From Bacillota bacterium (GTDB lineage Bacteria; Actinomycetota; Aquicultoria; Aquicultorales; Aquicultoraceae): a stretch of 64,000 bases of DNA. Shown piece after piece: positions 7,975 through 17,096 of the stretch. The translations under genes and the position numbers were made by a program. The stretch spans positions 1 through 64,000 of the forward strand of contig JAIMBH010000012.1 in the NCBI GenBank assembly GCA_023511485.1, read 5' to 3'. Within the stretch, counting starts at the first letter, position 1. The number at the start of each line of letters is the position of its first letter. The notes under the pieces are model-generated. The model was not told where the DNA came from. It ran no database searches and saw only the letters and a program-made list of their open reading frames with translations.

Positions 7975-9960
7975 CTAGGATACGATCTGTACGTAATCCT
8001 TCTTGAAGTTTACCCACTCGCCAGTGTTCGGATCGTACTTCGAGTTGTTGAAGCATTTCCAGTTGGCGTCGTCGATCTTCGGGAAATCGCCCCTGAAATA
8101 GTATCCTGGATACCTTGTCTCTTCCCTGAAGAGGATGTGACGTGCGTGAGCCTCAGCAGCCCAAATCCTGTGGTAATTCTCCCAGCAGCGAAGCAGCTCG
8201 TGGAGATTCTGGGCAGCCATTCTTGCGGAATCCTCTTTGAGCATGGTGAGTCTCCTGAGGCCTTCCTCAAGCATGGTTTTGCTGGTTGTGTACCAGGTTG
8301 AAACTCCACCGACGTACTCGTCCATAATTTTCATGAGACGGAACTGCATCATTCTTGGCCTGATGTAGTGCGGGTTGACGTCGATGTTATCCGGAGCGGT
8401 TGTGTATGATTTATACTTGCCATAAATCTCCATCGGGAGGTAGATCTCGGCAACTAGTTCATCAATGCTTTCTTTGATAGTCGGTTTGTAGTCAGCATGA
8501 TCGAGGCACCATGCAACCATTGACTTACCGGCAATACGACCCTCAGCGTGTGAACCTGAGGAGAACTTGTGGCCTGATGCGCCAACTACGTCGCCAGCCA
8601 TGAAGAGGCCATCAACTGTTGACATCCTGTTGTAGCCCCATGACCACTCAGCAGGAGCACCCGGGATATCGCCAGGACCACTTACCCAGAAGCCTGCGCA
8701 TCCAGCGTGCGAGCCAAGTAGATACGGCTCAGACGGCATAAGCTCGGATGGGACTTTCTCCGGCTCGACGTTGTTTGCAGCCCAGAGACCGGCCTGTGCA
8801 ATTGTCATATCGAGGAAGTCCTCCCATGCCTCGGCCTCTAGGTGTTTCAACCTCTTCGGATCCATCTGCTGAGCCATAGCCTGCAGCGCCTTGTCGGTAT
8901 GCATCAGGATTGGGCCGTTGCCAGCCTGCATATCCCACATAGCCGCAGCGTTACGGAGGTTGGTGGTAACTGGAGTATCATAAGGAGCATAAAGCTCTTT
9001 TAGCTTGTCTGCATACTTTACGCAATAATCCTCACCAAGAGCATTGGTTGCAGTAGCCTTAAAGAAGAGGAACCATGCACCAACAGGACCGTAACCATCT
9101 TTAAACCTCATTGGGACGAAACGGTTCTCCATAAGGGTTAGCTCTGCGCCTGCCTGGATTCCCATCGCATAACCGGAACCAGAATTCCAAACTGGGAACC
9201 ATGCACGGCCCATACCTTCACCAACCGACCTTGGCCTAAATACGTTTACAGCGCCGCCGGAAGCATTGAGGATGGCGTTTGCCTTAATAACATATACCTT
9301 GTGCTCTCTTACGCTAAAGCCAATTACACCGGCAACCCTATTCGGGATATTAGCATCAAGTAGTAGCCTTGTGCAGTAAACCCTTTCATAGAGGTTCTGA
9401 TCCTGACCGGTCGCAGCCCTATTGTACTCTAGAGCTTTCTTGGCAGCCTCAGCAACGATCGCCTTGTAGGACTCACCGTTGATCATGATCTGCCATCTAC
9501 CGGAACGAACTGGGGTTCCTCCATCTTTCAGCAATGGTTTTCCGGCATCGCGTGCCTGAAAACCGTCCATCGAGAAACCATCGTCACCTTTTTTCCAAAT
9601 CGGAAGACCCCATTCCTCAAAGAGGTGTACGGAGTCGTCTACAACGCGACCGAGATCCCATACGAGGTCCTCTCTGATGATACCCATCAGGTCGCCTCTA
9701 ACATATCTTACGTAATCCTGAACATCGTTTTCGCCGATGTAGGTGTTGATAGCTGAAAGACCCTGTGCAACAGCACCGCTTCTGTCAACTGCTGCTTTGT
9801 CAACCATGGTGACCTTAAGGCCTTTTGGGGTAGCCCAGCGGCAAGCCTCATAAGCTGCGCCAGCACCAGCCATACCGCCGCCGATCAAAAGAATATCGGT
9901 CTCTATCTCGACAACTTCTGGCTTTTCAACGTATTGAAAGTTGTTGACTTCTTTCTCCAT
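7975..9960 (-). CDS. aprA: Adenylylsulfate (APS) reductase alpha subunit
   Basis: A 661-residue FAD subunit that interconverts APS with sulfite plus AMP in the cytoplasm. The FAD-binding motif DILLIGGGMAGAGAA is at about 22-36, in the fumarate reductase/succinate dehydrogenase flavoprotein fold. Conserved AprA stretches include NTYIGEND, the MENRFVPMRF segment and a late SSGSHAEGRIAGKS flavin segment. Length is typical (about 620-680). It follows aprB by 12 nt, and the ATG at 9960 has an AGGGGGAGGG ribosome site. Electrons come from or go to QmoABC, encoded directly downstream. Reductive and oxidative AprA forms cannot be told apart by eye. Confidence 0.97.
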   Translation of the reverse strand: MEKEVNNFQYVEKPEVVEIETDILLIGGGMAGAGAAYEACRWATPKGLKVTMVDKAAVDRSGAVAQGLSAINTYIGENDVQDYVRYVRGDLMGIIREDLVWDLGRVVDDSVHLFEEWGLPIWKKGDDGFSMDGFQARDAGKPLLKDGGTPVRSGRWQIMINGESYKAIVAEAAKKALEYNRAATGQDQNLYERVYCTRLLLDANIPNRVAGVIGFSVREHKVYVIKANAILNASGGAVNVFRPRSVGEGMGRAWFPVWNSGSGYAMGIQAGAELTLMENRFVPMRFKDGYGPVGAWFLFFKATATNALGEDYCVKYADKLKELYAPYDTPVTTNLRNAAAMWDMQAGNGPILMHTDKALQAMAQQMDPKRLKHLEAEAWEDFLDMTIAQAGLWAANNVEPEKVPSELMPSEPYLLGSHAGCAGFWVSGPGDIPGAPAEWSWGYNRMSTVDGLFMAGDVVGASGHKFSSGSHAEGRIAGKSMVAWCLDHADYKPTIKESIDELVAEIYLPMEIYGKYKSYTTAPDNIDVNPHYIRPRMMQFRLMKIMDEYVGGVSTWYTTSKTMLEEGLRRLTMLKEDSARMAAQNLHELLRCWENYHRIWAAEAHARHILFREETRYPGYYFRGDFPKIDDANWKCFNNSKYDPNTGEWVNFKKDYVQIVS

Positions 9961-9972
9961 TTTCCCTCCCCC

Positions 9973-10401
9973 TTACTTTACTGCTACTTGATCGGCTGTT
10001 TGAGTAAACAAACCGGGTTTCTTGATGTCGTCATAATTAGGCTCTGGTTTCCCTGCATACGGATCGATTGAACCTTCTGGGGTTAACCTGATTGGGAATT
10101 TGAACCTCTTGAGTGTGCCGTTTCTGAATTTAACGGTCCACATAATGGAGTCGGTACCCCTCATCGGGATAACGCTTGCGCCAAGCGGAGCGAAGTCTGC
10201 GTAGGCCCTTACCTCAATTGCCTGTTGCGGGCAGATCTTTACGCAGTTGTAGCACTCCCAGCACTGCTCTGGCTCTTGGTTGTAAGCTTTCATTCTCTCT
10301 TTGTCGAGAACCATCAGGTCGTGAGGGCAAATGTACATGCAAGCAGTCTTGTCTTGTCCTTTGCACCCGTCACATTTCTCAGTCATTACGAAACTGGGCA
10401 T
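9973..10401 (-). CDS. aprB: APS reductase beta subunit (ferredoxin-like)
   Basis: A 142-residue electron-transfer subunit of APS reductase with two [4Fe-4S] motifs: C10-C13-C21-C25 (with the seven-residue insertion CKGQDKTAC typical of AprB) and C47-C50-C53-C57. The C-terminal tail, which in known structures wraps around AprA, is present but somewhat short. It precedes aprA by 12 nt, and the ATG at 10401 follows GGGAGGT. The 719 nt upstream have no gene, so the aprBA promoter must lie there. Confidence 0.96.
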   Translation of the reverse strand: MPSFVMTEKCDGCKGQDKTACMYICPHDLMVLDKERMKAYNQEPEQCWECYNCVKICPQQAIEVRAYADFAPLGASVIPMRGTDSIMWTVKFRNGTLKRFKFPIRLTPEGSIDPYAGKPEPNYDDIKKPGLFTQTADQVAVK

Positions 10402-11120
10402 ACCTTACCTCCCTACATTGTTTTGAGATTGAAAATTACTTTTCTCTTGGTAACTTGAGAATACTTAGCTAGCTAGATACTCTTGTTACAAACTCCCCCT
10501 TCTAATTTATTTAACCTATCGCAAACCCCCTTCCCAATAACTCCAGGCGTGATGCTACGCCTGACGCATACATCTCGACAACATATCTTACAGGATCTAC
10601 AGAAAGCTCCCTTGAAGCCTCAAGCAGCCGATATTTACTTAGGTACTATCGGTATCTAATGCTTCGGGGACTGTAAGTCTTAGCTGCCAAAAAGAAACGA
10701 TGGCGTCCAGCGGCCTTCACCTAATATATAATTCATTCAGAATTTCCGGGAAAGAGATAAACAATGGCCATGTACCAATTGTTACGTGGATAATATCAAT
10801 TCCTGTGGTCTTTGTCAAGAGCCTATCAAACAAAATTTCGATTACCCCTATACCAACTTCAGCTTAAGGCGTCTGCGCGTGCGTAAGATAGCATAACATT
10901 ATATAAGTAGATAAGCTAAAGTTCGCTAAATTTTATATAATCCGTCTGCATTCCATACCCTCCGCTTATTTCCCAAGCCTTTGGTTATTATACGCACGCC
11001 TGTTTATGCAATAACTATGTTGGAGATCCGCAAAGCTCTTTTTTAAATAATGATATAAAGCAGGGAAATAAAATTGACATTAAAATGAAAGAAGCGGCCG
11101 ATGGCCGCTTCTTTTTCTCC
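10402..11120. other. Long gene-free region upstream of aprBA
   Basis: No supported gene in 719 nt. It contains a small hairpin (AGGCGT/ACGCCT near 10545-10562), a second imperfect one (near 10632-10652, CCGATA/TATCGG) and the tusA terminator at its far end. Minus-strand TATAAT-like hexamers occur near 10900, but none has a good -35 partner. Confidence 0.6.
11088..11114 (-). terminator. tusA terminator
   Basis: A 12-bp perfect stem (AAAGAAGCGGCC and complement, GAT loop) lies directly after the tusA stop. T-rich sequence follows on both strands, so it may act in both directions. Confidence 0.85.
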
Positions 11121-11357
11121 TTATTTTTTCCTGACGTAGTATGTAAAAACACCGCCGCTATCTTCTTTTTCAATTAGCTCATTGCCGGTGCGCTCACACC
11201 AGGAAAGCAGGTCATTATGAGACCCTGGATCAGTGCTCATCATTTGCAGAACCTGGCCCGATGACAGGCTATCCATTGCCTTTTTCGTCTTCAGGATCGG
11301 CATTGGGCATACATCGCCTTTGCAATCCAAAACCTGGTCCGCCTTTATATTTGCCAT
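11121..11357 (-). CDS. tusA: TusA/SirA-family sulfur carrier protein
   Basis: A 78-residue two-layer alpha/beta sulfurtransferase with the family signature LDCKGDVCPMPILKTKKAM, active-site Cys17 in the CPMP motif. TusA proteins hold sulfur as a persulfide and hand it on, either for tRNA thiolation or, in organisms with Dsr/Apr systems, to DsrEFH and DsrC. It stands alone with its own terminator and a GGAGG ribosome site before the ATG. The presence of dsrEFH at 15094-16149 makes a dissimilatory role likely. The family is conserved and the assignment is firm; the partner is inferred. Confidence 0.93.
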   Translation of the reverse strand: MANIKADQVLDCKGDVCPMPILKTKKAMDSLSSGQVLQMMSTDPGSHNDLLSWCERTGNELIEKEDSGGVFTYYVRKK

Positions 11358-12216
11358 CTTCCCAACCTCCTTTTTAATCCTCCAAGCTAAGATTTCAATC
11401 TATTTATTAAAACAATAGCACTTTTGCTTACGTTTAAATTGTCCCTACAGGTTAACAGCAAAATAAATTCTGAAACTGACCCTCTATCAAGCCTAAAATA
11501 TCATCTAGCTAACCATTCTATATTACATTCTTTATTATGGTGTCTTATCCTTTGCTGAGGGGCTATAAAATAGCTTGTGCTTCAAATGCATTTTTATTAT
11601 ATCATAATATACCCCCCTTAGTATATAGTTATCGGCAGATTATTCAACTCCTTTCGAAATAACTTACGGCTTTCACTAACATCTGACTAAATACTGCATT
11701 TAAGGTCATTTGTATATGACTTATATGCCTTGGCTTCAGCCCCTACGGACCTTTTACACGCTGTAATATATAGGGCTATCGTAGAAGCCATTGCTCTTCC
11801 AGCTGAAATAGATGCAAAGTTCAGTCACCAGGATACATATTACGCTATTTCAATATTTCGACGTTTCTTTATTCAAGCTAAAGATAAAGCAGCTCTTTTT
11901 ATTATTCATATGGCGCGAAGAGCGGCTGATTTGGCTATACTGTAACGCCTGCTTCCTCTCAGGCATCTGGGAAGTTCAACGTCCTTTCTGCGGCAATTCC
12001 TGTGTTGGCAATTATGTTGATATCGACCCGGCTCTTAGTAAATAGACATGTTTCTTAAAGCTTTGAATTAGGCGATTTAGGGTTATTTGTGCTGTGCCCC
12101 TACTTTTTAACTGACGGTTATCAGCCTTTAGTTGCCCGCCAAAGCCGAAAAACAGGGCTTAAGAGTAAATTGCAGGTTGCCAAGTAGCGAAGGCTTTTTG
12201 GGTATTAAAACGACTA
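11358..12216. other. Gene-free region between tusA and the MFS gene
   Basis: 859 nt with only short open frames that lack ribosome sites, recognisable motifs and convincing coding character. I see no RNA gene or clear repeat. It must carry the tusA promoter (minus strand) and perhaps the MFS promoter. It may be decayed coding sequence, but no parent family is recognisable. Confidence 0.55.
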
Positions 12217-13419
12217 ATGATAAATTCGGTTAATAAGTCTATGATTAATACCATTCGACCAGTTCATAAAAATGCAAGTCTCTGGATCATTTTCGCCACA
12301 ACGTTCATAAGTACTATGGGCGTGAACTTAATTGCACCTGCCCTCCCAGCGACTGCTGCAGCTCTGAATATACCTAAGGTAAATCTTGGTTGGCTAATTA
12401 CCACTTTTACTTTGCCTGGATTGCTACTAACGCCACTGATAGGTATGCTTGCCGATAAATACGGAAGAAAGCAGGTTCTGGCTCCCAGCTTAATTGTGTT
12501 TGGCCTTGCCGGAAGCGGTTGCTTCCTGGCAAAAAGCTCAGAGATGCTCCTTTTACTTAGAATGGTGCAGGGTATAGGCGGAGCCGGGTTAATATTGCTT
12601 GGGACCACGCTGATTGGCGATATGTTCCATGGCCTAGATAGGTCAGTAGCAATGGGGGAAAATGCGAGCATATTAAGTATAGCGACTGGCGTATCCCCTC
12701 TTGCCGGAGGTCTTCTAGCTCTAATATCCTGGAATTATCCCTATTTATTGTTTATTTTTGCGATTCCGCTGGCAGTAGCGGTTATCCTCATGGATTGCCC
12801 AACAATTCAAAACGATTTCAGCCTTAATAGGTATGTGGCAGATATCTGGTTTCTTATTAAAAGACCTCGTCCCCTTGCGCTTTTTGGCGCCGGTATTTTA
12901 ACCTTCGTGTCCCTATATGGCGGTATTTTGACTTACTTAGGAATACTTTTAAACAAAAATTTTGGTGCTGGCTCTTCAATGATCGGATTATATTTAAGCG
13001 TGATGTCGCTTGCAGCGGCTATATCTTCTTCGCAGGCTGGGAGGTTGCACAAGCGATTCTTAAAATCGTATCTAGTGCTTGCTGGTTTTACCTTCTATGC
13101 TTTCTCGCTTTTCCTCATCCCCTTTGCAAAGAGCCTGCCAGAGCTTTTTTTGCCTGTAGTCCTCTTTGGCATCGGCCACGGTATAAATATGCCCTCACTA
13201 CAAACTATTGCAACAGAGCTCGCTCCTGATAGGTATCGCGGAAGTCTTGTTTCGTTGTTTGGGCTAGCTATGCGCATTGGCCAAACCATTGGCCCTCCAA
13301 TATTGGGCATTATGCCTAATCTAAACAGTGTCTTTTGGATAACCGGTGGAATTGTGATCATTCTTCCTTCATTTGGATACATAGCTATTAGGTTGGCGCA
13401 TGGGCAGGATGCGATATAG
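12217..13419 (+). CDS. Major facilitator superfamily transporter (DHA1-like)
   Basis: A 400-residue, twelve-helix permease. The loop between helices 2 and 3 carries the MFS motif A (GMLADKYGRKQVL), and the motif C-like LAPSLIVFGLAGSG region follows. It resembles drug:H+ antiporters of the DHA1 type, but no substrate can be read. Either ATG 12217 or ATG 12241 could start it; neither has a good ribosome site. It and the next gene are the only plus-strand genes of the first 24 kb, and they lie inside the sulfur region. Confidence 0.88.
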   Translation: MINSVNKSMINTIRPVHKNASLWIIFATTFISTMGVNLIAPALPATAAALNIPKVNLGWLITTFTLPGLLLTPLIGMLADKYGRKQVLAPSLIVFGLAGSGCFLAKSSEMLLLLRMVQGIGGAGLILLGTTLIGDMFHGLDRSVAMGENASILSIATGVSPLAGGLLALISWNYPYLLFIFAIPLAVAVILMDCPTIQNDFSLNRYVADIWFLIKRPRPLALFGAGILTFVSLYGGILTYLGILLNKNFGAGSSMIGLYLSVMSLAAAISSSQAGRLHKRFLKSYLVLAGFTFYAFSLFLIPFAKSLPELFLPVVLFGIGHGINMPSLQTIATELAPDRYRGSLVSLFGLAMRIGQTIGPPILGIMPNLNSVFWITGGIVIILPSFGYIAIRLAHGQDAI

Positions 13420-13527
13420 CAAAGCCACATAACCCAGGGTAGATAAAAAACTGCTGCCTTATTATTCCCTCGTTCTGCAGAAGCAATTTTATAGCCTGTA
13501 GCTTACCTATGACATATAATATGGCAA

Positions 13528-14826
13528 ATGGTCAGTTTATTTGGCTCAGATGATAACTTAAAAATTGCTTTCTTTTGGGATGAGTCGTTCCTCTGGGGCA
13601 TTGTCGCATACGACGCTTTTACCAATCTTTCGTTAAACTTCAACCTCGTAACGTCATCTGACATAAAAAGTGGCGCCCTTAAAGGCTACGATATTCTCTT
13701 TGTCCCAGGCGGCTGGGCAAGCAATAAAATTAAATCCCTTGGTGATAAGGGAAAGGAGAATATACAGAGTTTTGTTGATGGTGGAGGTAGCTACCTCGGT
13801 ATTTGCGGTGGTGCTGGTCTTGCCCTAAGCCATAAAGATGGGCTTGGGCTAGTCCCGATAACCCGAAAGCCTACAAGCGAGCGCGTTCCCAGCTTTAGCG
13901 GAAAGATAGGTATTATCCAAGAACATCCCAAACATCCTATTTGGCAAGGCATTCCTGACAGGACAGGATTTTACGCCTGGTGGCCAGGCCAGTTTTCCCT
14001 TCGTAAACCTAATTCTGTTAGAGTACTTGCTTCTTACGATGAGCCTCATGATGGAGCATTCGTTTCAGATATACCAGTTCGCCCCAACATAGATTGGGAC
14101 AGTTTAGAGAGAAGCTATGGGACTAACCTGAATCCTTCACGTATAAAGGGAGAGCCTGCTGTGGTAGAGGCTGGTTATGGTAAGGGCAAGGTTCTTCTAT
14201 CTTATCTTCACTTTGAAACCCTAGGCCATAAGCAGGGCTACAAGGCCCTGCTTAATATCTTGGACTACCTTTCAGGGAAAAAAGTGCGCGCTGATTGCAC
14301 CATTTCAACTGCCGGCAATGCATCTCTTACGAAATGCAGCAAAAATGCAGACCGCCGGTTAATTGAGATGGCTAAACATCTTGAAACCGCGGCACGTGAT
14401 TTAATCAGCTTCGGAGAAAATAATGGATTGTGGTACTGGAGACAGCCCTGGATATTGCAATGGCGCCGCGGTGTGCGAGGCATTGAGTACTGCACACTTT
14501 TCTTGATGCTTAGAAGATTATTGGAGCTGTTAGAACAAAACGCAAACCATGATGCCGTGACGGTTAGCGTATTAGCCGAGCTCCGGGAACTCGCTCTGCC
14601 TTTCTTTGAAAAAGCCAGGGAACTCCTATCTTTGGAAAAAGCTGCGATGAATAGCGGGCCGATCAGCCCTCTTAAGACCGATAATGAAAACATCAGGTTG
14701 CTCAGGGAGGAGCTTTTCGCAAATTCGAAAAGCTTCGGCGGATATTTTAAGCAGATTATCGATAGGATTGATGAGATGCTGTTGCCACTTTTAAAGGCAG
14801 TATGCCAGCATGCCAAAGCCGATTAA
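13528..14826 (+). CDS. BPL_N / class I amidotransferase-like protein with C-terminal helical domain
   Basis: 432 residues. The first ~265 form a DJ-1/amidotransferase-like fold of the BPL_N family (biotin-protein ligase N-terminal type): DILFVPGGWAS at 55-65 and a nucleophile-elbow YLGICGGAG with Cys93, then EHPKHPIWQGIP and a late GEPAVVEAGYGKGKVLLSYLHFE. Residues ~280-432 are mostly helical and match nothing I recognise. The His of a full triad is not obvious, so catalysis is uncertain. There is no ligase domain. The ATG at 13528 has no good ribosome site but a TATAAT at 13515-13520 lies close upstream. It is followed by long inverted repeats. Function unknown. Confidence 0.8.
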   Translation: MVSLFGSDDNLKIAFFWDESFLWGIVAYDAFTNLSLNFNLVTSSDIKSGALKGYDILFVPGGWASNKIKSLGDKGKENIQSFVDGGGSYLGICGGAGLALSHKDGLGLVPITRKPTSERVPSFSGKIGIIQEHPKHPIWQGIPDRTGFYAWWPGQFSLRKPNSVRVLASYDEPHDGAFVSDIPVRPNIDWDSLERSYGTNLNPSRIKGEPAVVEAGYGKGKVLLSYLHFETLGHKQGYKALLNILDYLSGKKVRADCTISTAGNASLTKCSKNADRRLIEMAKHLETAARDLISFGENNGLWYWRQPWILQWRRGVRGIEYCTLFLMLRRLLELLEQNANHDAVTVSVLAELRELALPFFEKARELLSLEKAAMNSGPISPLKTDNENIRLLREELFANSKSFGGYFKQIIDRIDEMLLPLLKAVCQHAKAD

Positions 14827-14828
14827 AG

Positions 14829-14876
14829 CAGTCGGCTATCAGCTCTTTTAGTTGACAGCTTTCAGCTAGTGAAAGC
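14829..14876. repeat. Heptad-type palindromic repeat fragment
   Basis: Sequence of the type GCTATCAGCT ... AGTTGACAGCTTTCAGCTAG just after the BPL_N gene. It shares the CAGCTATCAGCT core with the repeat at 7855-7925, but the symmetry is weaker. Confidence 0.5.
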
Positions 14877-14916
14877 AGGTAACGAGGGCAGTAACTTTTG
14901 ATATTATTTGATATTT

Positions 14917-14985
14917 AGGCCCTTCGACTCTGCTCCTTGCAACCTGCTCGATGCGCAGTTTACCCTGAGCGGAGTCGAAGGGCCT
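14917..14985. repeat. 19-bp inverted repeat with 31-nt loop
   Basis: Left arm AGGCCCTTCGACTCTGCTC (14917-14935) and right arm GAGCGGAGTCGAAGGGCCT (14967-14985) pair with a single mismatch. It sits between convergent genes and resembles dispersed intergenic palindromes seen in many genomes. It could also terminate transcription, but no T-run follows. Confidence 0.8.
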
Positions 14986-15093
14986 ATGATGATATTTCTT
15001 CCATTTTTGGCCCTTTTAGCCTTATGACAGCATTGCAGCGCTTACAAACTGCAGCACTATAAAGTGCTATAATAAAGACGTTGCCACGCTACA

Positions 15094-15387
15094 TTACGAC
15101 CAGGTGCAGGTTTTGTGTTGCTCGACCAGCTCAACGAATCCCGTATAGTCAATTTCTTTTATTCCTGGGATAAGATTAGAAACGCCTCTTGCCATTAAAT
15201 CTTCTTTTAGCGCATATATTGGGTGGTCTTTCATTATTTCAGTTATCTTTGACTCGATGGCTGTTCCGGCCATTGCTCCATATATCGCATCTTCGATAAA
15301 TAGAATCGGTGAGCCTTTTGAAGCAACCTTTACACAGCTATCTAAGCTTGCTGAATTAAATGGCGATTTATTTATCAAATGAAGCAT
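15094..15387 (-). CDS. dsrH: DsrH/TusB-family sulfur relay protein
   Basis: A 97-residue member of the DsrH/TusB family, last of dsrEFH. The start MLHLINKSPF is characteristic; Cys18 (SLDSC) sits where the conserved DsrH cysteine is found, and another cysteine lies three residues from the end (KTCTWS). It should form the hexameric DsrEFH sulfurtransferase with the two proteins encoded upstream. The ATG at 15387 has a GAAGGAGG ribosome site in the 19-nt gap after dsrF. Confidence 0.9.
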   Translation of the reverse strand: MLHLINKSPFNSASLDSCVKVASKGSPILFIEDAIYGAMAGTAIESKITEIMKDHPIYALKEDLMARGVSNLIPGIKEIDYTGFVELVEQHKTCTWS

Positions 15388-15406
15388 TTTGCCTCCTTCG
15401 CTTTAC

Positions 15407-15784
15407 CTAAAACGGAAATATAACGTCCTGCTCTTCCATGAGCTTTGTTATCTGATCCTTGTCCAATATTTCTGGTTCAACCACAAAATCATCCAGCGTC
15501 AGCCCTCTTGCCTCCATCGATTCTTTATCGATGTAAAGTTTCTCGATATCGTAGCCCTCAAGCACCCTAAATGTAGGGGAAAAGTCTTTTATACCAAGAG
15601 GAGATGTATCCATTCCCTTCTTTATAGCGTAGACGCCGTCATCGATAAACAGAAGGCTGATATCCTGCTCGTATGCGCCCATGACCAATACGGCCTCAAG
15701 ACCTTCAAAAGAGTAGATTGTCCCGTACGGTGCCTTGCGCATCATAAATAACATTTTTGTTAATTCGCTCACTCGGTCATTCAC
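15407..15784 (-). CDS. dsrF: DsrF/TusC-family sulfur relay protein
   Basis: A 125-residue DsrE-fold protein between dsrE and dsrH (8-nt and 19-nt gaps). MLFMMRKAPYGTIYSFEGLEAVL is the typical TusC/DsrF N-terminus, and the FIDDGVYAIKKG segment is also family-like. It has no cysteine at all, which fits a structural rather than catalytic role in DsrEFH. It probably forms the middle layer of the heterohexamer. Confidence 0.9.
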   Translation of the reverse strand: MNDRVSELTKMLFMMRKAPYGTIYSFEGLEAVLVMGAYEQDISLLFIDDGVYAIKKGMDTSPLGIKDFSPTFRVLEGYDIEKLYIDKESMEARGLTLDDFVVEPEILDKDQITKLMEEQDVIFPF

Positions 15785-15792
15785 CCTTTCGA

Positions 15793-16149
15793 TTATGCTC
15801 CAAAAGTAACAAATCTATCCGCCTTAATGGCCATTTCGGTCAACTGTCCAAGACCTGAGATCCTAAAACCGGGAGCCAAAACGTCGTCATTAATTCCTCT
15901 GCGCTTGGCAGCTGCAATGCAGACTACCAGATCGACACCTTTTTCTGCGATTTCAGACCACCTTTTTTGTATGTGCCTGTCATCCTGTTGCGGGTCTGTT
16001 AGCTTTGTAGAATTAATAACCCCGTCATGGTAGAAAAATACGCCAACGATTTCATGACCTTTGTCCATAGCGGCTTTAACAAAGTTATAAGCACTATCCG
16101 AAGACTCATGGTGATAAGGTCCTTCTTGAACCAGTACCCCAAACTTCAC
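15793..16149 (-). CDS. dsrE: DsrE/TusD-family sulfurtransferase
   Basis: A 118-residue DsrE-fold protein carrying Cys77 in the conserved DLVVCIAAAKRRG motif, the site that takes persulfide sulfur in DsrE/TusD. First gene of dsrEFH. Start is GTG at 16149 with a GGAAGGAG ribosome site about 9 nt upstream. DsrEFH together with TusA passes sulfur to DsrC in organisms that oxidise stored or reduced sulfur; the TusBCD homologues serve tRNA thiolation in other bacteria. With aprBA, qmo and dsrMKJOP close by, a dissimilatory role is more likely. Confidence 0.93.
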   Translation of the reverse strand: MKFGVLVQEGPYHHESSDSAYNFVKAAMDKGHEIVGVFFYHDGVINSTKLTDPQQDDRHIQKRWSEIAEKGVDLVVCIAAAKRRGINDDVLAPGFRISGLGQLTEMAIKADRFVTFGA

Positions 16150-16332
16150 ACTTATCGCTCCTTCCCTTGTATCTGGCTAATTATTATACAATAAGGCAAT
16201 TGCATTAACTTTAAAAAAGCAGCTGGAAACCAGATGCCCTTAATTCGAACAATATAAATCTACTTTTATGGTATACCCCGTATGGTATAATGTCAATAGC
16301 TAAATTCCTTTTCCGGCGGCTTAAATAAAGGT

Positions 16333-16902
16333 TTAACTGGTAAATGCCTGAACCAGCGTTAATATACCAAAGAGTATAAGTACCGTTGCTGAAAAGTACC
16401 TTATTTTTTCTTGTGGTAGCCGTCTACCAGCAAGTATTCCAACAACTAGCGCAGCGCTATCGGCAATAATCATACCAAGAGTCGAACCCAGCCACACGCC
16501 AACAAAAGAGTGATACTTGGCAGCAAGCGAAACGGTTGTAAGCTGCGTTTTATCCCCTAGTTCAGCAAGAAAAAAGGCTAACGCTATTGATGCAATTGCA
16601 CCTAAACGAGACGCATCCGTTTTGACATCCTTGCCCTCATCCTCGCCTTTGATTATCCATATACCAAAACCAATAAATGAAATACCTATAATTATCCGCA
16701 GGTAGTTTATTGGTACGACCCGGAACAATACTTGTCCGGCAACAACAGCAAGGAGCTGTAACCCAAAAAGTGCTATGCCTACTCCAATAAGCACCTTTGA
16801 CAATTTGTATCTCGTTGTAAAGGAAAGCACAAGAAGTTGGGTCTTATCTCCCAACTCAGCAACGGCCACCAGTAACATCGAAGATATAAATGCAAGCATC
16901 AA
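16333..16902 (-). CDS. GDT1/TMEM165 (UPF0016) family cation exporter
   Basis: A 189-residue membrane protein with six helices in two homologous halves, each starting with the signature ELGDKTQL (near residues 16 and 115). Members move Mn2+ or Ca2+ out of the cytoplasm. Length and the twin motifs are typical. It is transcribed alone; the 194-nt leader was checked for an Mn-sensing yybP-ykoY riboswitch and none was seen. The metal is inferred from the family. Confidence 0.92.
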   Translation of the reverse strand: MMLAFISSMLLVAVAELGDKTQLLVLSFTTRYKLSKVLIGVGIALFGLQLLAVVAGQVLFRVVPINYLRIIIGISFIGFGIWIIKGEDEGKDVKTDASRLGAIASIALAFFLAELGDKTQLTTVSLAAKYHSFVGVWLGSTLGMIIADSAALVVGILAGRRLPQEKIRYFSATVLILFGILTLVQAFTS

Positions 16903-17096
16903 GTCTTCCTTTAAGTTGGGTTGTCTTTAGCATTATAACATTTCATGCCAAAGCTTTTGCTAAAAAGGATTATTTGTGTTTATGTGGCAGATAAGAACAG
17001 GTTGTTTCAGAGGTAACAATCAGATAACAATCAGATTAAAACTGCCGGCCGGCTTAAAACAAGCATAAATATTAAGGCAGGTCTTAAAGGGTTCTA

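Noticed and set aside
11730-12045. Short plus-strand frames of 71 and 77 codons after tusA
   Set aside because: No ribosome site, no motif, overlapping frames of equal quality; treated as gene-free sequence.
15389-15751. 120-codon plus-strand frame opposite dsrF
   Set aside because: Lies entirely antisense to dsrF, which has family motifs and operon position.
16903-17096. Mn-sensing yybP-ykoY riboswitch upstream of the GDT1-family gene
   Set aside because: The conserved loops of that riboswitch are not recognisable in the 194-nt leader.
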